Notes: generated by a model not told the origin, from the letters alone. A DNA stretch of 36,352 nucleotides from Rhodothermales bacterium (GCA_034439735.1 JAWXAX010000011.1:1-36352); one strand, 5' to 3'; positions 15,892 through 23,879 are shown, counted from the stretch's first letter. A program made the numbers and translations.

Positions 15892-17622
15892 TTATTCTTC
15901 CCCGTGGCAGTCTTCGCAGGCCGTTGGGAGCGGACGGTAGCGGGTGAAGGGGTCCCCCTGAGAGGGTTGTTCTTCGGTGTGACAGCTTTCACAGGCGACG
16001 CGGGTATGCGCGCCGGTGAGCGAGAACCGGGTTTTTTCGTGATCGAACGAGGGAATCTCAAACGCCTGCGTGTCGTGGCAATCGTTACAGGCCTTACCCG
16101 GGAATTGATCGAGGTGCGGGTCGTCTTCGGTGTGGCAGCTGGCGCATGCGGTATCCAGCCCCCGGTACGCCGGCCCCTCGAAGCCGGCCTCCGGGCCGGC
16201 GGCTTTGTGGCATCCGTCGCAGGCTACGGTTTCGTGTTTGCCAGTAAGCGCAAACAGCGTCTCGTCATGGTCGAAGCTGCGGGCGTCGTCCCAGCGCTCG
16301 GTCACGTGGCACGACGTGCAGGCCGTCAGCCCGCGCTCGTCGGCAAATTGATCGCCGTGTGGACTATCCTCGCGGTGGCAATCCTGGCACTCGGTCTCTT
16401 CGATGGCAAAGGTCGGACGGTCGCCATCGGGGTTGTGGCACGCGACGCAGGCCGTGGCGAGGTGAGCGCCCGTGAGTTCGAAGGAAGATTCTTTTAGATG
16501 CCGTGTGATATCGTACGTCGACGGGTAGAAATCGTGCTGGTCGTGGCAATTCTCACAGACCGCTCCACCGCCGGGGCTCTCGACGAATTCCTTCTGGTGG
16601 AAATCGACGTGGCAGGAGAGGCAGTTGGTCGCCTGGAGCCGCGGGTAGGTGTTGCCGGCGGTATTCCCGATGAGGGTCACCCGTATGTCGGCGTCGCGCC
16701 GGGCGGGTTTCTGGTGGCAGGAGGCGCACTCCAGGTCCGCATGGCTCCCTATCAGTTCGTAGCCCGTCTCGTCGTGGTCGAATTTCGTTTTACTAAGCTC
16801 GGTGAGTTCGTGCCAGTCGGCGGTTTTATGGCAGGAGACACAGTCCGCCCCGAACCGGCCTTCATGCTGATCTTCGTGGCAATTGCGGCAGGAGGCGAAC
16901 TCGATGGGGCGGTACAGGGCGTATTCAGCGCCGGCCGGCGTCTGCCGGGTTTCGTGGCAATTCTCGCAGGACACGTCCTGATGCCGGCCCGTCAGCTTGA
17001 ACCGGGCTTCGTCGTGGTCGAAAGCCACGGCCTCTTCCCATTTCTCCGTTTCGTGGCAGGTGTCGCAGGCTTCTGTCTCAAACTGATCCTGGTGCGGGCT
17101 GTCGGGTTCGTGGCAGGATTTACACGGAGTGAGCAGGCCCAGATAGGTTTTGTCGAGCGCGTTGTGTTTCTGGTTGTAGGCCAGCACATCCGGCGCCAGG
17201 ATATAGTCCGTCTGATGGCACGTCCGGCAGGCCGTTTCCTGGTGCGCCCCGGTCAGCTTAAACGTCGTTTTGTCATGCTCGAAGGCCGTGGTGTCGAAAC
17301 GAACGGGGACGAAGTCGACCCCGAAGTGTTCTTTATGGCAATCCCCGCACGGCTGGGCATCGACCGTGACGTGAAAGCCGGTTTTTGCGTTGATTCGGGC
17401 CTCGATCGGTGTGTGGCAGTTCAGGCACAGGTCGTCGTTCGCGCTCCGTTGCCCGAGCGCGTGGCATTGCGTGCAGTTGGCCACGCCTTCGAGGTCGGTG
17501 TGGGCACGCGTCAGTTTACCGGGCGAGATCAACTGGGATTGGCTCGCGGTTGGGGTGAGGCATGCCGCCAGCGCAACGATCAGCAACGCCAATCGAGCCG
17601 GCGACGACGACAGATTGAGCAT
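15892..17622 (-). CDS. 20-heme c-type cytochrome
   Basis: A 576-residue exported protein with 20 CxxCH motifs by my count (from CTQCH near residue 51 to CEDCH at the end), about one heme per 29 residues. It has six copies of a module FDH-x(6-8)-F-x-L-T-G-x-H-x4-C-x2-CH, whose two extra histidines could be distal heme ligands. The leader LALLIVALAACLTPTAS allows either signal peptidase I cleavage or lipidation at Cys21 (LAAC). I chose the ATG at 17622 because it forms TGATG with the stop of the upstream TPR gene. Such density indicates electron transfer or storage, not a small-molecule enzyme, although an active-site heme lacking a distal ligand cannot be excluded. No separate c-type cytochrome maturation genes are in the window. 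Confidence 0.93.
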   Translation of the reverse strand: MLNLSSSPARLALLIVALAACLTPTASQSQLISPGKLTRAHTDLEGVANCTQCHALGQRSANDDLCLNCHTPIEARINAKTGFHVTVDAQPCGDCHKEHFGVDFVPVRFDTTAFEHDKTTFKLTGAHQETACRTCHQTDYILAPDVLAYNQKHNALDKTYLGLLTPCKSCHEPDSPHQDQFETEACDTCHETEKWEEAVAFDHDEARFKLTGRHQDVSCENCHETRQTPAGAEYALYRPIEFASCRNCHEDQHEGRFGADCVSCHKTADWHELTELSKTKFDHDETGYELIGSHADLECASCHQKPARRDADIRVTLIGNTAGNTYPRLQATNCLSCHVDFHQKEFVESPGGGAVCENCHDQHDFYPSTYDITRHLKESSFELTGAHLATACVACHNPDGDRPTFAIEETECQDCHREDSPHGDQFADERGLTACTSCHVTERWDDARSFDHDETLFALTGKHETVACDGCHKAAGPEAGFEGPAYRGLDTACASCHTEDDPHLDQFPGKACNDCHDTQAFEIPSFDHEKTRFSLTGAHTRVACESCHTEEQPSQGDPFTRYRPLPTACEDCHGEE

Positions 17623-18236
17623 CAACCAGGGGGGAGTTTGTTCAGGGATTGGCGGGCCATCAGGGCCACGTCGGGGTCGTCGATCTGATCGGCAACCTCT
17701 GTCCAGATGGCGCGCGCATCTTGAAACCGGCTCATGTTCGCGAGGATAGCACCTTTGTTGTAGCGGCCGGCCGGATCGCCCGAGTAGCGCGCGAGCAGGT
17801 CATCCACCGCCTTGAGCGCCTCGTCCCACTGCTGTAGCTCGCCATAACATTGCGTGAGATCCAGCCAGACCTGCCGGTTCGCCGGGTGCAGCGCCAGATA
17901 GTGTCTATAGGTGCGAGCGGCCTCCTCGGGCTGATGCGCATCCTGCAGAAGCCGGCCAAAACGGATCAGATGCGTGGTATCATCGGGCGCTTCGACGAGG
18001 CGCATCCGTAGCGTCTCCAGCTGCGAGTGGGTCGTCGGATTGACGTTGCTCTTGTCCGGCGTGAAGGTCTCCGACGGGGTCGTGGAGGCGCTGGCCGCGG
18101 CGGGCGCGGCGGTCCATCCCGCCTCGGCGTGCGGATCCGTGGCCCGCTTCGCGCCGAACCAGAAGACAGCGAACAGCACGAAGCCGGCCAATACATAGGC
18201 CAGGAGAAATGGGCTTTGTTTCCATCGATTGGTCAT
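17622..18236 (-). CDS. Membrane-anchored TPR protein, CcmI/NrfG-like, in cytochrome operon
   Basis: A 204-residue protein starting at ATG 18236 (MTNRWKQSPF). It has one membrane segment at about residues 9-28, a Thr/Ser/Ala/Pro-rich linker, then about three TPR units (for example LIRFGRLLQDAHQPEEAART and GRYNKGAILANMSRFQDARA). Soluble TPR domains hung in the periplasm resemble NrfG and the C-terminal part of CcmI/CcmH, which present apocytochromes to the heme ligase; this is a plausible role next to genes encoding more than 30 heme sites. Its TGA overlaps the ATG of the 20-heme gene (TGATG), strong evidence of coupled translation. The function is inference from position and fold. Confidence 0.82.
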   Translation of the reverse strand: MTNRWKQSPFLLAYVLAGFVLFAVFWFGAKRATDPHAEAGWTAAPAAASASTTPSETFTPDKSNVNPTTHSQLETLRMRLVEAPDDTTHLIRFGRLLQDAHQPEEAARTYRHYLALHPANRQVWLDLTQCYGELQQWDEALKAVDDLLARYSGDPAGRYNKGAILANMSRFQDARAIWTEVADQIDDPDVALMARQSLNKLPPG

Positions 18237-18294
18237 GGTGTCAGCGTAGAATAGTGTCCGTCTGTTAGGTAGGTTAATGAGCCGGAAATTGGAT

Positions 18295-18318
18295 GTAGGG
18301 ACACGATACATCGTGTCC
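18295..18318. repeat. Single palindromic REP-like repeat
   Basis: The unit starts GTAG, followed by GGACACGAT, two bases, and ATCGTGTCC, a perfect 9-bp stem. It shares the GTAGRGAC start and palindromic plan with the pair at 3400-3500 but has a different stem sequence. It sits in the 110-base gap between the cytochrome b-like gene and the TPR gene. Confidence 0.7.
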
Positions 18319-18346
18319 GCCCCTTGGGACGCGTAACGCCATTGTG

Positions 18347-19204
18347 TTAAAGAATCCAGGTATATCCAAAGGCGATCGCGACGGCGATGTGGATCAGGAA
18401 GGCGGCCAGCATCACCAGGGCGAGCGGGATGTGCAGCACGTGCCAGTAGCCAAACGCGCGCACGAATGGGCCGAGCGTCTGCCGGCGGAGCTGTAATTCG
18501 ACCTGATGGAGCAGCAGGGGGACGGCTTCGCCAATCTGTTCGGTAGCGACGCCGCGTTCCAGCAATTGCCCCCGAAAACGATCCTTCAGGCCGCGTTTGC
18601 TCCATTGGAACCGCAGGGTCTGCGCCATGGCGCCCGGGATGCTGTTCGCCGCCGGCACGCCGGCCAGCAGCCGCGCGATTTCGGGCTGCCCCAGTCCCGT
18701 CATGTCGCCAAGCCGCTGCCCGAGCGCGGCCTGCGCGCGTATAATGTCGTTCGCCGAGTAGAACTGGCCGTTGGTGGTTTTGGGGATATGGACATAGACA
18801 TACCGCCCGAAGATGCCGCTTGCCACCACCACGGCCATACTCCAGAACGAGATGGACGCCACGTTGCCGAACTTAAATGTGGTGTGGAGCAACACGAGGA
18901 ATGGCCCCAACGTGCACAGGAAGATGTGGAATGTGAGCCAGGTCCGCAGCTTGCCGAACCGCTGCATCGCCGCCGAGCGCTTCCGAATCATATACGAACT
19001 CACCCCCACGATCATCATGAGGCTCCCGATGATGCCGAGTCCCTGGCCGATCAGGCCGGAGGGACGGAAGTGGGTGTGCGCCGGCATGTAGGCGCGCTCC
19101 TGGAGAGGCGCCATGTAATAGCCGTACCCTTCGATGAGGGGGTACACGGCAAGTGCCAGCCAGAGAACAACAAGCAGCACCGATCGGTGCGACGTCTTTT
19201 CCAT
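18347..19204 (-). CDS. Polytopic membrane protein with two H-x13-H pairs, putative diheme cytochrome b
   Basis: A 285-residue protein with about five membrane helices: residues about 8-30, 50-72, 90-110, 117-137 and 256-280. Two helices each carry histidines 14 residues apart, H93/H107 (FHIFLCTLGPFLVLLH) and H258/H272 (HIPLALVMLAAFLIH). This is the spacing of the four heme ligands on helices B and D of cytochrome b of the bc1/b6f family, so the protein could hold two stacked b hemes across the membrane. A soluble region of about 100 residues lies between helices 4 and 5. It is first in the cytochrome gene run, 110 bases before the TPR gene, and would be the natural quinol-oxidising entry point. 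No close named family is recognised. Confidence 0.75.
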   Translation of the reverse strand: MEKTSHRSVLLVVLWLALAVYPLIEGYGYYMAPLQERAYMPAHTHFRPSGLIGQGLGIIGSLMMIVGVSSYMIRKRSAAMQRFGKLRTWLTFHIFLCTLGPFLVLLHTTFKFGNVASISFWSMAVVVASGIFGRYVYVHIPKTTNGQFYSANDIIRAQAALGQRLGDMTGLGQPEIARLLAGVPAANSIPGAMAQTLRFQWSKRGLKDRFRGQLLERGVATEQIGEAVPLLLHQVELQLRRQTLGPFVRAFGYWHVLHIPLALVMLAAFLIHIAVAIAFGYTWIL

Positions 19205-19409
19205 GCGTCGGTATGGAGTACGATGCCGGCCAGGTCCGCGGGTCTAGTTGGAGATGGCGTCGTGCCGTGAGGAGGGTGATCCGCGAAGGGCCAGGACCAG
19301 CGGTCGAGCGACCGTGAGTCGCGTGATAGATGCTCGTTTGGAAGTCAAAAACGGTGCCGCTGCCCGGAAAAGATGCGGTAATTGCGATTAGAAGTGCGTG
19401 AGAACGCGA

Positions 19410-20120
19410 TTAGAAATGCACATTCAGCGAAATCCCGCCCCCGTTGGCCTGTACGCGGAAGTAGCGCCCCGGGGGGGCATCGCGTTGATGGAAGCGCGTG
19501 AGGCTCACTGCCATCGCCGTCCCGATCAGCCCGCCGGCCAGCACGTCCGACGCCCAATGGCGGTGTGTGGCGATGCGGGCCAGCGCCGTCCCTCCCGCGC
19601 CGGCCGCCACCAGGCCCCAGACGATCGGGTGGTTGTAATAAAGAGCCCACGGCACCAGGATGGCGGTGGCCGCGGTGGCATGGCCGGAGGGGAAAGAGGT
19701 GTCGCCCGAGAATGGAGAGAAGACAAACGGTGAGTCCGTCTCGTCCGGCCGATGCCGGCCAACAACGACTTTGATGCCCAGAATGAGCACGCTGGCCATC
19801 CCCATAGACTGAAACGAGGTGAACGCGGCATCCTGAAACCGCCGATCGTCGGTCAGCAGGGAGATCCCCAGCACCCCGGTCAGCGGCACCAGCACGATCC
19901 GTTCGCCGAGGTGGTTCGTTACATCCAGATACTGCTTAAACGGCCCTGAATACCCCCGGCCTACGACACGCGTGATGTCCCGGTCCAGCAGGCTGAGGGT
20001 TCCGACGGCGGCGATCGCTCCGGCGGCAACCCATGCGGTCCGGCCGTCCACGGAACTGGCGAGACGATCCGGGTCCCGGTGCCCAGTCCAGCATCCGCGC
20101 GTGCGCCGGCTGGTGCGCAT
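19410..20120 (-). CDS. PAP2-family phosphatase, N-terminus apparently out of frame
   Basis: The 236-residue frame holds a complete type 2 phosphatidic acid phosphatase domain: KVVVGRHRPDE (K-x6-RP), PSGHATA and RIATHRHWASDVLAGG, the three catalytic motifs, with hydrophobic helices between. It ends in SLNVHF. Family roles include dephosphorylating lipid phosphates such as undecaprenyl pyrophosphate or phosphatidate on the outer side of the inner membrane. The frame begins with a basic, unlikely leader (MRTSRRTRGCW), while a good signal peptide (MTGRLSFVIVLFMFCTPVAHA) starts at 20178 in another frame of the same strand. A one-base indel around 20060-20110 would join them. It may be a sequencing error or a real mutation; the catalytic part is intact. 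Confidence 0.8.
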   Translation of the reverse strand: MRTSRRTRGCWTGHRDPDRLASSVDGRTAWVAAGAIAAVGTLSLLDRDITRVVGRGYSGPFKQYLDVTNHLGERIVLVPLTGVLGISLLTDDRRFQDAAFTSFQSMGMASVLILGIKVVVGRHRPDETDSPFVFSPFSGDTSFPSGHATAATAILVPWALYYNHPIVWGLVAAGAGGTALARIATHRHWASDVLAGGLIGTAMAVSLTRFHQRDAPPGRYFRVQANGGGISLNVHF

Positions 20121-20178
20121 GGGCGACAGGTGTGCAAAACATGAACAGGACGATGACGAACGACAGCCTGCCTGTCAT
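20060..20178 (-). other. Signal-peptide fragment, probable displaced N-terminus of the PAP2 gene
   Basis: ATG at 20178 opens a frame reading MTGRLSFVIVLFMFCTPVAH followed by AHQPAHARMLDWAPGPGSS, a normal signal peptide and mature start. The frame then turns into Arg/Pro-rich nonsense and ends at 19936, inside the PAP2 domain, which is read in a different frame. The switch point is somewhere in the GC-rich stretch near 20060-20110. Confidence 0.55.
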
Positions 20179-20198
20179 CGCGCCCGGGAAAGGCTGAA

Positions 20199-21698
20199 TC
20201 ACTGCGCAAGAGGAGTTTCGACTGGCGGACGCGTGCCAGACTGGCGTGCAACATCACTCGCCAGGGGAAGATGAAGGCGGACGGTAGTGCCGGTCGCCGG
20301 CTCGGAGGTGATTTCGATCGAGCCGCCGTGCATGGCGATGATCTGGTCCACGAGCGACAACCCGAGCCCCGAGCCGCTGACGATGTCGGCCGTGGTATCG
20401 GCCCGGAAGAACCGCTCGGTAACGAAGGGCAACGCGGCAGGATCGATCCCGATCCCCGTATCGGTGACGGAAAACGTGATCCGGCCGGCTTCGATGCGGG
20501 CAACCAACTCGATGCCTCCGGCCAGCGTAAACTTGACGGCATTTTCCAGTACATTTCGCAGCGCGTCGCGCACGAGATCCACATGGCCCCGTACGGGCAG
20601 GGAGGCGTCGATACGCTCCGTCCAGGTCAGGCCCTTTTCGCGGGCCCGCCGGCTGAAAAACGCGGCCTCGTCCCGGATCAGATCGGCAAGGTCGAAGGCC
20701 GTATCGCCCACCATCGCCCGGTCGCGCTCCAGCCGTGTGAGGGTCAGCAGACTACGGATGGTGCGGCTCATGCCGTCGATCTCGACGCCCAGCGTGCGGA
20801 GTGTGTCCGCATACGACTCCGCGGTGCGCGGCCGGCGCAGGGACACCTCAACCTGTCCGCGCAGCACGGTGAGCGGGGTCTGCAACTCGTGCGCGGCGTT
20901 CGCGGTGAATCGACGCATGTTCTCAAAGGCGCTCCCGAGCCGGCCCAGCAGAGCATTCAGCGTCTCGGCGAGGCGCGTCGTCTCCCAGTCGGCATCCGCC
21001 GGCACGGGGATGCGCTCGTCCATCCGGGTCGGCGAGAGGGCGTCTGCCACACGGGTGATTGTTTGCAGCGGACCCAGCGCCCGGGCCGCCACGCGGTCCG
21101 TCAGCACCAGCAGGATGATCAGCAGCGCGACGAGCCCGAGGGAAAGCCCGATGGCAAACTCGCGCAGCCGGCCCGGAATGTCTGGCTTGTAGCGGGCGAT
21201 TTGCAGAAACCCGATCGCCTGCTCGTTGCGGCCCAGGATGGGGTAGTTGCCGAAATACAACGCTTCGCCATCGATCTCGATGGTATTTAGCGCGCTGATC
21301 GTTCCGATCGCCGAGGGCTGATAGGTGACCAGCGAGTCGGGAAACGGCGTGGTGAACAGCCGGGTGTTGCCCGATGCATAGACGATGGCGCCCTGGGTAT
21401 CAAAAATCTGCGCGAAGTAGGGGTCCACCCGTTGTTCACGGTACAGGTGGTGCGGCTCATGCCACGAATAACGGTCGGGCGCCAGCTTGCCGTCGAGCCC
21501 GACAATGTGGAAATTGATCTCGACCGCCTCCCGCTCAAGCAGCGTCCACGCGTGATAATGCAGCCATCCGTACGTAGCCAGCCAGCTCAGTACTCCGATG
21601 ATGAGAAAGGCAATCGCGAGCACCAGGCCCTGCGAGAACACCAGCCGGCGCCGGAACGTGATGCGCCGCGGGTTCGGATCGGATGAAGTGTCGGTCAA
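20199..21698 (-). CDS. Two-component sensor histidine kinase, HAMP type, partner of metal-efflux regulator
   Basis: A sensor kinase of about 499 residues. No ATG fits; TTG at 21698 (22 bases after the regulator stop) is the best start, as the longer frame overlaps the regulator by 100 bases. Helix 1 is at about 22-43, a periplasmic sensor loop at 44-182 and helix 2 at 183-201. HAMP follows to about 255, then the H-box FTANAAHELQTPLTVLRG (H270), NVLENAVKF, DTGIGI and GSGLGLSL. This layout is that of CusS/CopS/QseC-like kinases. With the regulator upstream and the metal RND operon divergent, a metal-sensing role is likely. The periplasmic loop has several histidines (for example WHEPHHLY), which could bind metal; that is inference. 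Confidence 0.88.
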   Translation of the reverse strand: MTDTSSDPNPRRITFRRRLVFSQGLVLAIAFLIIGVLSWLATYGWLHYHAWTLLEREAVEINFHIVGLDGKLAPDRYSWHEPHHLYREQRVDPYFAQIFDTQGAIVYASGNTRLFTTPFPDSLVTYQPSAIGTISALNTIEIDGEALYFGNYPILGRNEQAIGFLQIARYKPDIPGRLREFAIGLSLGLVALLIILLVLTDRVAARALGPLQTITRVADALSPTRMDERIPVPADADWETTRLAETLNALLGRLGSAFENMRRFTANAAHELQTPLTVLRGQVEVSLRRPRTAESYADTLRTLGVEIDGMSRTIRSLLTLTRLERDRAMVGDTAFDLADLIRDEAAFFSRRAREKGLTWTERIDASLPVRGHVDLVRDALRNVLENAVKFTLAGGIELVARIEAGRITFSVTDTGIGIDPAALPFVTERFFRADTTADIVSGSGLGLSLVDQIIAMHGGSIEITSEPATGTTVRLHLPLASDVARQSGTRPPVETPLAQ

Positions 21699-21720
21699 CG
21701 GCGTAGAGAGAAGTCGGAGA

Positions 21721-22401
21721 TCAGAGAGGTTCGGGCAAGAATCGGTACCCGACGCCGCGTACGGCCTCAATGCGCGCCACGCTACCCGCGTCCTGCAATT
21801 TGCGGCGGACGTACCCCACATAGACGTCGATCAAATTGGTGCCCCGGTCGAAATCGTGCCCCCATACGTCGCGATGGATATCTTCCCGGCGGAGCGCCTG
21901 TTCCTTGCGCACGATAAAATAGGCCAGCAGATCAAATTCCTTCTGCGTGAGATCGAGCGAGATGCCATCACTGAGGCACGTGCGAGCGACAGGGTCGAGC
22001 ACGAGTTGCCCCTCGCGCCGGGTCTGATTGCCCGGCACCAGACGGGCACGCCGGCTCAGCGCATCCATACGTGCCAGTAACTCGTTGAAGGCGAAGGGTT
22101 TGGGTAGATAATCGTCTGCTCCGGCACGCAGGCCGGCCACGCGGTCCTCGACGGCGTCCAGCGCGGTGAGCATCAGGATCGGGAGCGCGGGGGCGTGCAC
22201 TCGCAGTTGCCGGCACACTTCGATACCCGAAAGATCCGGCAATCGGATATCCAGCAATACAATGTCAAACGATTGCTCCAACCCCAGCGTGAGCGCTTTC
22301 GCGCCCTCCGTCACCCAGGTCACCTGGTAGCCTTCCTCGCGCAAGCCCTGTTCGACAAAGGCCGCGACGCGCGCCTCGTCCTCCACGAGCAAAATGTGCA
22401 T
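21721..22401 (-). CDS. OmpR/PhoB-family response regulator, probable metal-efflux regulator
   Basis: A 226-residue regulator. The receiver domain (1-118) has acidic E7/D8, the phosphoacceptor D51 in LLDIRLPDLSG, T79 and K101 in LPKPFAF. The C-terminal winged helix (about 128-225) has SLDLTQKEFDLLAYFIVRKE and the recognition-helix region TNLIDVYVGYVRRKL, ending in IEAVRGVGYRF, the typical OmpR/PhoB end. It is closest in pattern to CusR/CopR/QseB. It is the first gene of a two-gene operon with the histidine kinase and is divergent from the RND efflux operon 146 bases away, the usual arrangement when the regulator controls the pump. Confidence 0.93.
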   Translation of the reverse strand: MHILLVEDEARVAAFVEQGLREEGYQVTWVTEGAKALTLGLEQSFDIVLLDIRLPDLSGIEVCRQLRVHAPALPILMLTALDAVEDRVAGLRAGADDYLPKPFAFNELLARMDALSRRARLVPGNQTRREGQLVLDPVARTCLSDGISLDLTQKEFDLLAYFIVRKEQALRREDIHRDVWGHDFDRGTNLIDVYVGYVRRKLQDAGSVARIEAVRGVGYRFLPEPL

Positions 22402-22452
22402 GGCAATTCCCGGATAGATCGGACGTCGCTTGTTGTATCCCGCAAAATAGGT

Positions 22453-22493
22453 CTCACGAAGCGCGTCCGCTCACGAGAAAGGCCTTTCTCACG
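22453..22493. promoter_or_regulatory. Candidate operator: palindrome and three CTCACG repeats
   Basis: In the divergent gap between the regulator and the efflux operon there is a perfect 16-base palindrome GAGAAAGGCCTTTCTC (22475-22490). The hexamer CTCACG occurs at 22453, 22470 and 22488, spaced 17 and 18 bases apart, flanking and overlapping the palindrome. Position and symmetry fit a regulator binding site. No confident promoter hexamers can be picked. Confidence 0.45.
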
Positions 22494-22547
22494 GTCTTCT
22501 CATGGAGTGAAGCGGACAATTAGTTCGTCTTTCCATAGTCTTAGAAC

Positions 22548-23825
22548 ATGACGTGCTTCATCCACCCGTTGCACCCTGACCGTATGTTGCGATTTCTGTA
22601 TCCTTTCGTGCGCCGTGTTTCCCAAGCCGAGTCGACTCCGCTGCTCATGGCCGGAAGCGTATTCGGGCTGGCAACCCTTCTGGCGATCGGCTGCTCGGGG
22701 CCGGAGTTGCCGCCCCTGGCGCCGGCCGTCGAGGCGCCGCCGTCGCTGCAGCAGGAGGGCGAGGCGCCGGCTCGAATCGTACATCTCGATGCGCGCCAGC
22801 TCGCTCAGCTCGACGTTCAGACGGAAGCCGTATCGGCGTCCAGAATGCCATTTTCAGTACGTGCGCCGGGCGAAGTGCTGCCGGCGCCGGAGTACTTCGC
22901 GCTCGTCAGCGCGCCCATCAGCGGGCGTATCGTCCGGATCCTGGCGCACGAGGGGGAGGCTGTTCGCAAAGGGCAGGTGTTGCTCGAACTCGAAAGCCTC
23001 GAGTACGCCGGCCTGGTCGCCGACGTCCTCCGCGCCCGCGCTGAACTGAGTTACCAGCAGGCGCAGGTGGAGCGCCTTCGGCAACTCGTCGAGAAAAAGA
23101 TCGCGGCACAAAACACGCTGGAGAAGGGCGAGGCGGACCTGAGCCGGGCACGCGCCGAATACAGCGCGTCGAACGCCCGCGTCGCCGCTCTGGGCCTCTC
23201 GCCCGAAACCGTCGCCAGCTGGTCCGAGGACGCCGGCGCCGGCCCCACCCTCGCCGTACGCGCGCCCATCAGCGGCGCCATCGACCGGCACGAAATCGAC
23301 CTCGGCCAGTCGGTGACGGCCTATCAGGAGATGATGAGCCTGGTCGACCCCGCCCACGTCCTCGTGCGGGGCTATATCCCGCCGGAAGAAGCCGGCGCGC
23401 TGCAGGCCGGCGACTCGGTGGCGGTGCAGAGTGTCGAGGGGGAGGCGCGTTCGCTGGCGGCGGTGATCGCGACCATCAACCCGGCGCTCGGTGAGGAGAA
23501 CCGCTCGGTGGTCGTCAACATCCACGCGGACACGAAGGCCGGATGGCCCCGGCCGGGACAGGCCGTGCAGGTCCTCGTCCGCGGCCTCGGCGCCGAACGG
23601 GCGCTTTCGGTGCCGCTCGACGCCCTGCTCTACGAGGGCGCCCGCGCCTCGGTGTTCGTCCGCACCCCCGACGGCGGCTTCGAGCAGCGCCTGGTCACCC
23701 TCGGCCGGCTCACGGAGGATCGCGCGGAAGTGCTGGCAGGCGTGGAGGAAGGCGAGTCGGTGGCTGTGACGCAGGTGTTTAACCTCAAGGCGCTCAGCCG
23801 CTTCGAGTTATTCGGTGAGGAGTGA
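22548..23825 (+). CDS. RND efflux periplasmic adaptor (CusB/CzcB-like membrane fusion protein)
   Basis: A membrane fusion protein of up to 425 residues that links the RND pump to the outer-membrane channel. The order is a lipoprotein-type leader (LATLLAIGCSG, Cys49), a beta-barrel segment, a barrel-sandwich/lipoyl half (VSAPISGRIVRILAHEGEAV), a coiled-coil hairpin (about residues 145-220), the second lipoyl half (VRAPISGAIDRHEIDLGQSV) and the membrane-proximal domain. Candidate starts are 22548, 22584 and 22647; the last, MAGSVFGLATL, gives the most normal lipoprotein signal. There is no His-rich CzcB or Met-rich CusF-type extension that would name the metal. It is the first gene of the efflux operon, 54 bases before the pump. 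Confidence 0.92.
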   Translation: MTCFIHPLHPDRMLRFLYPFVRRVSQAESTPLLMAGSVFGLATLLAIGCSGPELPPLAPAVEAPPSLQQEGEAPARIVHLDARQLAQLDVQTEAVSASRMPFSVRAPGEVLPAPEYFALVSAPISGRIVRILAHEGEAVRKGQVLLELESLEYAGLVADVLRARAELSYQQAQVERLRQLVEKKIAAQNTLEKGEADLSRARAEYSASNARVAALGLSPETVASWSEDAGAGPTLAVRAPISGAIDRHEIDLGQSVTAYQEMMSLVDPAHVLVRGYIPPEEAGALQAGDSVAVQSVEGEARSLAAVIATINPALGEENRSVVVNIHADTKAGWPRPGQAVQVLVRGLGAERALSVPLDALLYEGARASVFVRTPDGGFEQRLVTLGRLTEDRAEVLAGVEEGESVAVTQVFNLKALSRFELFGEE

Positions 23826-23879
23826 CACCCCCAGACCCCCTCTGCCCCCGTCCCCATCGCACTTCGTCCGCACGTCGTC

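Noticed and set aside
16498-17688. 396-residue plus-strand frame, Val/Gly-rich and hydrophobic
   Set aside because: Antisense to the 20-heme cytochrome, whose CxxCH pattern proves the other strand is coding.
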